Shown: piece after piece, positions 7,404 to 13,524 of the stretch
Position numbering within the stretch: position 1 is the stretch's first letter
Layout: each line of letters begins with the position of its first letter
Source of the DNA: an uncultured Senegalimassilia sp.
GTDB lineage: Bacteria; Actinomycetota; Coriobacteriia; Coriobacteriales; Eggerthellaceae
DNA: 16,076 bases
NCBI RefSeq assembly: GCF_934632265.1
Contig: NZ_CAKTYH010000036.1
Location: 1-16,076, forward strand
Direction of reading: 5' to 3'
The notes under the pieces: model-generated
The model's input: the letters and a program-made list of their open reading frames with translations, nothing else
Databases searched by the model: none
Told to the model about the DNA's origin: nothing
Position numbers and translations under genes: made by a program

Positions 7404-7820
7404 CTATGCCTCCACGTTGCCTTCCAGCACATCGGCAAGCGTGATACGGTCGATATAGGCATTGATGGCATTGCCCATCCCCCGCCAGAAACCACGCGCC
7501 TCGCAGCCGCCCGCAAGGTCGCATTTGCCCTCATCGTCCACGCATGCGACCGGCATGCAGGAACCTTCTGTGGCGCGCAGCACGTCGCCGATGCGAATCT
7601 GATCGGCGGGCTGGGCCAGATAATATCCGCCGCTCACGCCGCGAATGCTCTTCAGCACCCCGGCACGCACAAGAGCGCCGCCGAGCTGCTCCAGATACTT
7701 GACGGAAAGCCCCTGGCGTTGCGCGGCTTGCCTCATAGTGACAAGCGCGCCCGCCTCCCCCTGCTTGGCGATATCGATCATAAGCCTGAGGGCATAGCGC
7801 CCCCTTGTCGAAACCATCAT
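7404..7820 (-). CDS. Rrf2/IscR-type transcriptional regulator, probable Fe-S sensor
   Basis: 138 residues, typical length. The N-terminus matches the Rrf2 winged helix: MVSTRGRYALRLMIDIA (2-18), recognition region QRQGLSVKYLEQL (35-46), and wing RGVSGGYYLAQP (60-71). Four cysteines follow, C88, C93, C100 and C106, in a CMPVAC...C...C...FW arrangement. Three of them (93, 100, 106) sit where IscR, NsrR and related members hold an iron-sulfur cluster, so it probably senses Fe-S status, oxidative stress or nitric oxide. No isc/suf or nitrosative-stress gene is adjacent, so the target cannot be read from context. Two ATGs are adjacent; the first is used because AGGTGAGG already lies far upstream (about 13 bases). 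A palindrome at 7883-7898 may be its own operator. Confidence 0.93.
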   Translation of the reverse strand: MMVSTRGRYALRLMIDIAKQGEAGALVTMRQAAQRQGLSVKYLEQLGGALVRAGVLKSIRGVSGGYYLAQPADQIRIGDVLRATEGSCMPVACVDDEGKCDLAGGCEARGFWRGMGNAINAYIDRITLADVLEGNVEA

Positions 7821-7882
7821 CGTAGCGTCCCATCCTCACCTTGTCGCGCCCCGCTTCCCTAACGAGGCAAGCACCCGCTTGC

Positions 7883-7898
7883 TTGCGCAGATGCGCAA
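7883..7898. promoter_or_regulatory. Palindrome upstream of the Rrf2 gene, possible operator
   Basis: TTGCGCA-GA-TGCGCAA is an inverted repeat with 7-bp arms, 63 bases before the Rrf2 start codon. A second hairpin (GCAAGCA/TGCTTGC, 7867-7886) overlaps it. Rrf2 regulators bind such dyads and often control themselves, but this is not a known Rrf2 consensus. The rest of the 296-base gap between the divergent genes (7821-8116) is more AT-rich than its surroundings, and I see no gene in it. Confidence 0.25.
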
Positions 7899-8100
7899 TC
7901 GTCCCAAAATCGCATGCAAAGGCATCTGCAAGAGCGTGCACATCAGGCTAAAACCAACAATGAGACGAGCATATTAGAAGTAAGTTGGTATCAATTGGAT
8001 TAACGCCGTTAACGCGCGTCAGCGGCGGGAAATCACTATGAGCGGCATTTGGAAACCCCGCGTTCAAACCATGGACGGAAGCCCTGCGCCCAACACCGTT

Positions 8101-8109
8101 TGCTACCAT
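8101..8109 (+). promoter_or_regulatory. Extended -10 of the lysozyme gene, leaderless start
   Basis: TGcTACCAT ends 7 bases before the ATG at 8117. Transcription would begin at or within a base of the start codon, and no Shine-Dalgarno sequence lies in the gap (AACGCCT). No -35 match was found at 16-18 bp. Confidence 0.4.
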
Positions 8110-8116
8110 AACGCCT

Positions 8117-9208
8117 ATGAATAGCAGAAACCGCAACGGGCAGCCCGCCCGAACCTCATCCTCGACGCGCAACGCGTCCGCGAAGGCCCGAGTCTCACCA
8201 TCGACGGGCAACGGCCCCACGCGGCCCCGCACCTCTCCGTCAGTGCGTAACGCATCCACACGGCCTCAAAGCTCACCATCGGCACGAAGCGCATACGCGC
8301 AGCCCCGCACATCTTCGTCGACGCGCAACGCATCCGCGCGGCCCGGGACAGCTCGCCCCCAACAGCGCCCGCGCCACAGCGCCAACACCCGCAAGCCGTT
8401 CGTCATCCTTGCGCTTGCACTTGCGCTCGTAGTCGTCGGCGTGTCGGCATGCAACGCGACATCAGCGCTGTTCAACGGCTCATCGCAAGAAGAAACCTCC
8501 CGCTCGGCCAACACGAAGCAGCCCTACGTCAGCCCGTACGATTTCTCGGGCCTTTCCCAGCAAAACTGCAGGTTCTCATACTCCGAGAACGGGGTCGAGA
8601 AGTCGCAAACGGGAATCGACGTGTCCGAAATGCAAGGCGCCATCGATTGGGAGCAGGTCGCAAGCGACGGGATACAGTTCGCCTTTGTGCGAGCGGGCTA
8701 CCGCGGCACCACCGAAGGCGGCCTGTTCGCGGATGCCCGTTTAAACGAAAACCTTACCGGGGCAGCCAACGCCGGCTTGCAAACCGGCGTGTATTTTTAT
8801 TCGCAAGCCACCAGCGTGGAAGAGGCGCAAGAGGAGGCCGACTTCGTTCTGGACCAGCTCGGCAGCCGCGAACTCGACCTTCCCATAACCTTCGATCACG
8901 AGAAGGACACGACGGTGAACGCACGTGGCAACAACGTGGACCGAGACACCCTCACGGCCGCCGCACTGGCCTTCTGTCAGCGCATCGAGCAAGCGGGATA
9001 TCGTTCCATGGTATATGGCAACAAGGTGGATATCGCTCGCATGAACCTTGATAGCCTAGGCGACCGCCCCGTCTGGTTCGCCGAGTACAACGCTCTTCAG
9101 CCTTCCGGTCAATTCGACTTCGTGATGTGGCAGTACAGCAACACCGGCAGCGTGGCGGGCATCTCCACCCCTGTCGACATGAACCTGCGCTTCACCGATA
9201 TGCTGTAA
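8117..9208 (+). CDS. Membrane-anchored GH25 lysozyme (N-acetylmuramidase) with repeat tail
   Basis: 363 residues. GH25 enzymes cleave the MurNAc-GlcNAc bond of peptidoglycan. Order: a cytoplasmic tail (1-93) rich in Ser/Arg/Pro/Ala that contains five 13-residue repeats (12-76); one membrane helix (about 94-111); a linker; and the GH25 domain (about 165-363). Active-site signatures are GIDVSEMQG (D168), FDHEKD (D260, E262) and the late PVDMNLRF strand. The membrane segment ends in VSAC (C112), which fits a lipobox, but a 93-residue stretch before it is far longer than a normal lipoprotein n-region, so a plain signal anchor is equally possible. No Met occurs between 1 and the helix, so a shorter start is unlikely. 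The gene seems leaderless. larE follows 89 bp downstream with its own ribosome site; a weak hairpin (AACGCG/CGCGTT, 9208-9226) lies between. Confidence 0.92.
   Translation: MNSRNRNGQPARTSSSTRNASAKARVSPSTGNGPTRPRTSPSVRNASTRPQSSPSARSAYAQPRTSSSTRNASARPGTARPQQRPRHSANTRKPFVILALALALVVVGVSACNATSALFNGSSQEETSRSANTKQPYVSPYDFSGLSQQNCRFSYSENGVEKSQTGIDVSEMQGAIDWEQVASDGIQFAFVRAGYRGTTEGGLFADARLNENLTGAANAGLQTGVYFYSQATSVEEAQEEADFVLDQLGSRELDLPITFDHEKDTTVNARGNNVDRDTLTAAALAFCQRIEQAGYRSMVYGNKVDIARMNLDSLGDRPVWFAEYNALQPSGQFDFVMWQYSNTGSVAGISTPVDMNLRFTDML
8150..8344 (+). repeat. Five tandem 39-bp repeats inside the lysozyme gene
   Basis: Units start at 8150, 8189, 8228, 8267 and 8306, each exactly 13 codons. The protein consensus is R-T-S-S/P-S-T-R-N-A-S-A/T-R-P. 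Units 1 and 5 are nearly identical in protein, units 2-4 diverge. All copies stay in frame, so copy-number changes would lengthen or shorten the cytoplasmic tail without breaking the enzyme. Confidence 0.9.
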
Positions 9209-9297
9209 ACGCGAAATCTCCGCGTTCGGCAAAACCTGAAGCCGGCTTTATGTGTTAGCGTGCGTTACGAAACCATCCGCAACGCGAAAGGCCGCTC

Positions 9298-10137
9298 ATG
9301 AGCATCGATGCCCCCTCCCCGCTTCCCGCCGAGCTTTCCAAGAAATACGAAGCGCTGAAAGAACACCTGGCGAGACTGGGAACGGTAGCTGTAGCGTTTT
9401 CGGGCGGCGTGGATTCCACCTTGCTGCTAAGCGTTGCCGCCGACGTGCTAGGGCACAACGCCGTTGCCATCACCGCCCGAGCGCAGATGATCCCCGCACG
9501 CGAGATCCGCGAAGCAAGCGATTTCTGCGCCGAACGCGGCATCCGCCATGTGGTTAAGGACGTTGACGCCCTGACCATCCCCGGCTTCGCCGAGAATCCC
9601 GCCGACCGCTGCTATCTGTGCAAAAACGCGCTGTTCGCCCGCATCATGGACCAAGCGACACGCCTGGGAATACCCCATGTGGCCGAAGGCACCAACACCA
9701 GCGATTTAGGCGATTACCGCCCCGGGCTTAAGGCGCTTGGCGAGCTGAAAGTGGACAATCCCCTGCTGGCGGCAGGCCTGTCGAAGGCCGATGTTCGGGC
9801 CCTGTCTCGCAAGCTTGGCCTTCCAACCTGGGACAAGCCCTCTTACGCGTGCCTTGCAAGCCGCATCCCCTACAACGAGGCCATCACCGCCGAAAAGCTT
9901 CGATCCGTCGAGCATGCCGAGGATGCGCTTATGGACGCAGGCTTTCCCCAGATACGCTGCCGAGCCCATGGGGACCTTGCACGCATCGAGGTGGCGCCCG
10001 ACCAGCGAGCAGCGCTTATGGACGCGCTGATCTCCACCGACCTGACCAAGCGCATACACGATGCGGGCTTCGCCTACGTGACCGTTGACGCCGACGGCTA
10101 TCGCACCGGCAGCCTCAACCAAAACGTTCCCGAATAA
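9298..10137 (+). CDS. larE: ATP-dependent sacrificial/catalytic sulfur transferase LarE
   Basis: 279 residues, the usual length. LarE is a cytoplasmic PP-loop ATPase that adenylates a pyridinium dicarboxylate precursor and adds sulfur to it, making the nickel-pincer nucleotide of lactate racemase and related enzymes. The PP-loop is SGGVDS (35-40). Family motifs are NPADRCYLCKN (100-110), EGTNTSDLGDYRPG (130-143) and DKPSYACLASRIPYNE (179-194). C185 matches the sulfur-donor cysteine position of the Lactobacillus enzyme. C105 and C108 add a CxxC that may allow an iron-sulfur cluster, as in LarE forms that carry sulfur on [4Fe-4S]. AAAGG lies 6 bases before the ATG. No larA, larB or larC is in the window, so the client enzyme is not evident. 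No clear promoter or terminator was found, and the 10138-10266 stretch downstream shows nothing convincing. Confidence 0.9.
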   Translation: MSIDAPSPLPAELSKKYEALKEHLARLGTVAVAFSGGVDSTLLLSVAADVLGHNAVAITARAQMIPAREIREASDFCAERGIRHVVKDVDALTIPGFAENPADRCYLCKNALFARIMDQATRLGIPHVAEGTNTSDLGDYRPGLKALGELKVDNPLLAAGLSKADVRALSRKLGLPTWDKPSYACLASRIPYNEAITAEKLRSVEHAEDALMDAGFPQIRCRAHGDLARIEVAPDQRAALMDALISTDLTKRIHDAGFAYVTVDADGYRTGSLNQNVPE

Positions 10138-10266
10138 ACCAACGGCGATAGCGGCATTACGCGAACCGTGCGCCAACATCCCGCAAACGCAGCGACCTCC
10201 TGCACCGCACAAGCCGTAGCCGCGACAAATGCCATGCAACCGCTCTCTCTATTGCCCCGCTCTGCA

Positions 10267-10359
10267 TCATGCGCGGCAAGCGAGTTGCCACCAGCGCCCT
10301 ATGCTGAGCAAGCAAGCCGCCATCGCCACGCCCATCAGCCCGCGGTCGACGGACAGCAT
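10267..10359 (-). CDS. Possible 30-codon hydrophobic peptide downstream of uvrB
   Basis: A small open frame whose ATG follows the uvrB stop codon by 4 bases, so it could be translated by reinitiation. It encodes 30 residues with a hydrophobic middle (LMGVAMAACLLSIG) then RWW, resembling a single membrane helix. GTAAGG precedes the ATG but too closely for a good ribosome site. It could easily be chance in the otherwise empty 10138-10363 gap; no homologue is known to me. Confidence 0.2.
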   Translation of the reverse strand: MLSVDRGLMGVAMAACLLSIGRWWQLACRA

Positions 10360-10363
10360 GACC

Positions 10364-12517
10364 TTACGACCTGCGCGCGCCACCATACGCCGCGTTCTTG
10401 CGATTGCCGAATGCGCTACCCTTGCGCGCACTCTTCTTCAGATCCTTGAGCACATCGGCCTCGCTTTCGCCCTCGACGCCGGCGCGCAGACGCACAACCT
10501 CGTCTCGCAGGCGCGCCGCCTCCTCGAAGTCCATATTGCGCGACGCCTCCGCCATGTCTTCCTCCATGCTGGAGATAACGCGCAGCACCTCTTCGCGCGA
10601 CAGCTCGGCAAGCTGCATGTTCACTTGCTCAGACGACACATCGCCCATCTCGCCATGCACGTAGCTCATGATGTCCACGACCGCCTTCTTGACCGTTTGA
10701 GGCGTGATGCCGTGCTCTTCGTTGTACGCCATCTGGATGCTGCGACGACGACGCGTTTCGGTGATGGCAAGGTCCATGGAATCGGTGGTTTTGTCGGCAT
10801 ACATAATCACCTGGCCGTTCGCATTACGCGCCGCACGACCGATGGTCTGGATAAGGCTGCGCTGGTTTCGCAGGAAGCCCTCCTTGTCGGCATCGAGAAT
10901 GGCCACCAACGTTACCTCGGGCAGGTCCAAGCCCTCGCGCAGCAGGTTGATTCCCACCAGCACGTCGAACTTGCCTAAGCGCAGATCGCGCAAAATATCC
11001 ACGCGCTCAAGCGTGCCGATGTCGCTGTGCATGTAGCGGGCACGTATGCCGCGGTCCAGAAGATGATCGGTCAAGTCCTCTGCCATCTTCTTGGTAAGCG
11101 TGGTTATGAGCACGCGCTCGTTGCGGTCGGCGCGCTCCTTCGCCTCGTCGATGATGTCGTCGATCTGGCTTGCACTGCCTCGCACGATGATCTCGGGGTC
11201 CAGCAAGCCCGTGGGGCGGATGATCTGCTCCACCTGCTTCTGGCTGACCTTCAGCTCGTAATCGCCGGGCGTTGCCGACACGTAGATGAACTGCGGCACG
11301 CGCTCCTCGAACTCGTCGAAACGCAACGGACGGTTATCCAAACAGCTGGGCAGCCGGAACCCATGCTCGGTCAAGGTGATCTTGCGGCTGCGGTCGCCTT
11401 CGTGCATGCCGCGGATCTGAGGCACCGTAACATGGCTCTCGTCGATGATGCACAGGAAATCATCCGGGAAATAATCGATGAGCGTGTACGGGGGCTCTCC
11501 AGGCTGACGACCGTCAAGATGCCGCGAGTAATTCTCGATGCCGCTGCAAAACCCCATGGTTTCCAACATCTCAAGATCGTAGTTCACGCGCATCTCCAAC
11601 CGCTGAGCCTCAAGCAGCTTGCCCTCTTCCTTGAACTGCTGCAAGCGCTCGCGCAGCTCTTCTTGGATGGTTTTGATGGCATGCTCCATCTTCGGACGCG
11701 CCGTCACGTAATGGGAAGCCGGCCAGATGGGCAGCGCCTCGTAGGTTTGCAGAACCTCGCCCGTAACGTTGTCTATTTCCGAGATCTGCTCTATCTCATC
11801 GCCCCAGAACTCCACGCGCACCGGGTTATCCGCATACGGCGGGAACACGTCCAGGTTATCCCCCCGTACGCGAAACGTGCCGCGCTTCAGCTCGTAGTCG
11901 TTGCGATCGTATTGGATGTCGATAAGGTCATGGATCATCTGGTCGCGATCCATCTCCTTCTGCTTATCCACGAACACGGCCATGCCCGCGTAGTCCATAG
12001 GGCTGCCGATACCGTAGATGCAGCTGACCGAGGCCACCACGATGACATCGCGCCTGGAAAGGAGCGCGCTGGTGGCGGCATGGCGCAGCTTCTCCACCTC
12101 TTCGTTGATGGAGGCGTCCTTTTCGATGAACGTGTCCGACGAGGGCACGTACGCCTCGGGCTGATAATAATCGTAGTAGCTGACGAAATACACCACGGCG
12201 TTATCGGGGAAGAACTCCTTCAGCTCGCTTGCAAGCTGAGCGGCAAGCGTCTTATTTGGCGCCATGACAAGCGTGGGACGCTGCACCGCCTCGATGGTTT
12301 TCGCCATGGTGAACGTTTTGCCCGAGCCCGTAACGCCCAGAAGCGTTTGATAGCGCAGTCCATCCTCTACACCCTGCGCAAGCTTCTTGATGGCCTGCGG
12401 CTGGTCGCCTGAAGGCTCATAAGGGCTGACCACGCGAAACGGGGTGTTCGCAAGACGCACTTCGGGCAGCTTGCCCTCCATTGCCATGCCCTCGATGTTC
12501 TTCAGATGGCTGCTCAT
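10364..12517 (-). CDS. uvrB: Excinuclease ABC subunit UvrB
   Basis: UvrB is the central helicase-like subunit of nucleotide excision repair: it receives damaged DNA from UvrA, verifies the lesion with its beta-hairpin and recruits UvrC. 717 residues from the ATG at 12517, slightly longer than usual at the ends. Motifs: [13 protein letters not shown], Walker A GVTGSGKT (61-68), the damage-probing hairpin [12 protein letters not shown] (115-126), motif II DESHVT, the [13 protein letters not shown] segment, [14 protein letters not shown], motif [11 protein letters not shown], and a C-terminal UVR domain ([22 protein letters not shown]) that contacts UvrC. Start choice is open: a TTG at 12523 is 5 bases from AAGGA, the ATG at 12517 is 11 bases away, and a Met further in (MEGKLPEV) also fits the family. 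It has its own promoter with a putative SOS site. No clear terminator was seen. Confidence 0.97.
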   Translation of the reverse strand: MSSHLKNIEGMAMEGKLPEVRLANTPFRVVSPYEPSGDQPQAIKKLAQGVEDGLRYQTLLGVTGSGKTFTMAKTIEAVQRPTLVMAPNKTLAAQLASELKEFFPDNAVVYFVSYYDYYQPEAYVPSSDTFIEKDASINEEVEKLRHAATSALLSRRDVIVVASVSCIYGIGSPMDYAGMAVFVDKQKEMDRDQMIHDLIDIQYDRNDYELKRGTFRVRGDNLDVFPPYADNPVRVEFWGDEIEQISEIDNVTGEVLQTYEALPIWPASHYVTARPKMEHAIKTIQEELRERLQQFKEEGKLLEAQRLEMRVNYDLEMLETMGFCSGIENYSRHLDGRQPGEPPYTLIDYFPDDFLCIIDESHVTVPQIRGMHEGDRSRKITLTEHGFRLPSCLDNRPLRFDEFEERVPQFIYVSATPGDYELKVSQKQVEQIIRPTGLLDPEIIVRGSASQIDDIIDEAKERADRNERVLITTLTKKMAEDLTDHLLDRGIRARYMHSDIGTLERVDILRDLRLGKFDVLVGINLLREGLDLPEVTLVAILDADKEGFLRNQRSLIQTIGRAARNANGQVIMYADKTTDSMDLAITETRRRRSIQMAYNEEHGITPQTVKKAVVDIMSYVHGEMGDVSSEQVNMQLAELSREEVLRVISSMEEDMAEASRNMDFEEAARLRDEVVRLRAGVEGESEADVLKDLKKSARKGSAFGNRKNAAYGGARRS

Positions 12518-12563
12518 ATGCAATCACGTCCTTCGCAGGCGCTTCCTTTGAATCAGTGCCCGA

Positions 12564-12592
12564 AGTCTAGCACGCCGCACCGAAAAGAACAA
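12564..12592 (-). promoter_or_regulatory. uvrB promoter
   Basis: On the - strand TTGTTC (12592-12587), a 17-bp spacer and TAGACT (12569-12564) preceded by TGc. Spacing and extended -10 are good. The start point would be near 12557, about 40 bases before the start codon. The -35 forms half of the putative LexA-type site. Confidence 0.6.
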
Positions 12593-12600
12593 GTGTACGT
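12587..12600. promoter_or_regulatory. Putative LexA/SOS-type operator of uvrB
   Basis: On the + strand the sequence is GAACAAGTGTACGT, matching GAAC-N4-GTTC at 7 of 8 core bases. It is identical to the recN-associated site at every fixed position of GAACA-N3-GTACGT. It overlaps the -35 of the uvrB promoter, a position where a repressor would block RNA polymerase. Confidence 0.5.
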
Positions 12601-12624
12601 TTTCTCTTCATCTCCAGGCAACGC

Positions 12625-12685
12625 AAAAAGCCCCTGCTTGGCACACCGCGCCCGACCTAAACCGGATGCGATGAGCCGCAGGGGC
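12625..12685 (-). terminator. Terminator of coaE
   Basis: GCCCCTGC (12630-12637) pairs with GCAGGGGC (12678-12685), extended by GGC/GCC after a small bulge, with a loop of about 30 bases. On the - strand it is followed by TTTTTGCG. It lies about 44 bases past the coaE stop and separates coaE from the uvrB promoter. Confidence 0.7.
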
Positions 12686-12728
12686 CCGCAGCGCTTTAAT
12701 AGATCGCGCCCATCAGCGCGATGCCGTC

Positions 12729-13337
12729 CTAGTCCAGCGTTTTGCTGTATTCACGCCACCACTGCTCGACCTGCTCGCGCAGCTGCTCGGGCGTGCCGTC
12801 GTTGTTGAACACCACGTCGGATTGCTCGATGCGGTCCGCGTCGCTGATTTGGCGGGCGATACGGCGACGCACGTCCTGCTCGTCCCAACCGCCTGCAACG
12901 GCGCGCTCGATGCGGTCGTCGAGCGGGGCCAGCACGGCGATGACCACGTCGGCGCCGTTGGCCATGGACACCTGACGGTTCTTGAACACGGAGTACTCCA
13001 CGACCACGGCCTTGTTGCCCTGGCGCTCAAGCTCGTCGAGCTGGTCGGTGAACGCCTCCTCGATGCGCGGCATGGTGATGCGGTTGAGCTTACGCGTCTC
13101 CGCCGGCGTGGCGAACGCCTTCGCCGCCACCTTCGAGCGCACGATCTGGCCATCCGCGCCCAGGATATCGGCGCCGAACGCCTCAACCAGGTCGGCTTTG
13201 ACCGTATCCCACAGCAGCACATCATGACCGACCTTGTCGAGGTCGATGTACGGGACGCCCTGCTCGGCCAGAACCTTGCGGGCCGTCGACTTGCCGGCGC
13301 CCATGCCGCCGATGACGAACAGCTTCTTCATACCCAT
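12729..13337 (-). CDS. coaE: Dephospho-CoA kinase
   Basis: CoaE phosphorylates the ribose 3'-hydroxyl of dephospho-CoA with ATP, the last step of coenzyme A synthesis, in the cytoplasm. 202 residues, normal for the family. The P-loop is GGMGAGKST (10-18), followed by the acceptor-side DLDKVGHDV region and the lid helix near ITMPRIEEAF. The C-terminal RRRIARQISDADRIEQSDVVFNNDGT matches the usual 'R-x-x-x-Q ... A-D-x-V-I-x-N-x-G' block. Start: AAGGAGG lies 5 bases before the ATG at 13337, so this was preferred over the Met two codons later. Order is rpsA-like gene, acyltransferase (opposite strand), coaE, uvrB. It has its own terminator, so uvrB is transcribed separately. Confidence 0.95.
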   Translation of the reverse strand: MGMKKLFVIGGMGAGKSTARKVLAEQGVPYIDLDKVGHDVLLWDTVKADLVEAFGADILGADGQIVRSKVAAKAFATPAETRKLNRITMPRIEEAFTDQLDELERQGNKAVVVEYSVFKNRQVSMANGADVVIAVLAPLDDRIERAVAGGWDEQDVRRRIARQISDADRIEQSDVVFNNDGTPEQLREQVEQWWREYSKTLD

Positions 13338-13463
13338 GCCTGCCTCCTTTGTCGGCATCGCAGCGTTGCCTTCACGCATATCTTCTACCCATGATACACG
13401 CACCGCACGGCCGAAACGCACGGCACATGCCATCATTTGCCGACAGGTTACGGTAGGCGGCAC

Positions 13464-13472
13464 TGGTATACT
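13464..13472 (+). promoter_or_regulatory. Extended -10 of the acyltransferase gene
   Basis: TGgTATACT, five of six -10 consensus bases plus the TG extension. No good -35 at 16-18 bp. Transcription would start near 13479, about 45 bases before the start codon at 13525. Confidence 0.45.
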
Positions 13473-13524
13473 GGGGCGATGTGCTGCGGATTAAGGGAGC
13501 GCAGCAGATGAGAAGGGAACTATC

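Noticed and set aside
9706..10239. 177-codon - strand frame with a Cys/Gly-rich start, antisense to larE
   Set aside because: Mostly the shadow of larE; the Cys-rich beginning has no ribosome site or recognisable motif.
11027..12412. 461-codon open frame on the + strand antisense to uvrB
   Set aside because: Shadow of a highly conserved gene; no ribosome site or motif.
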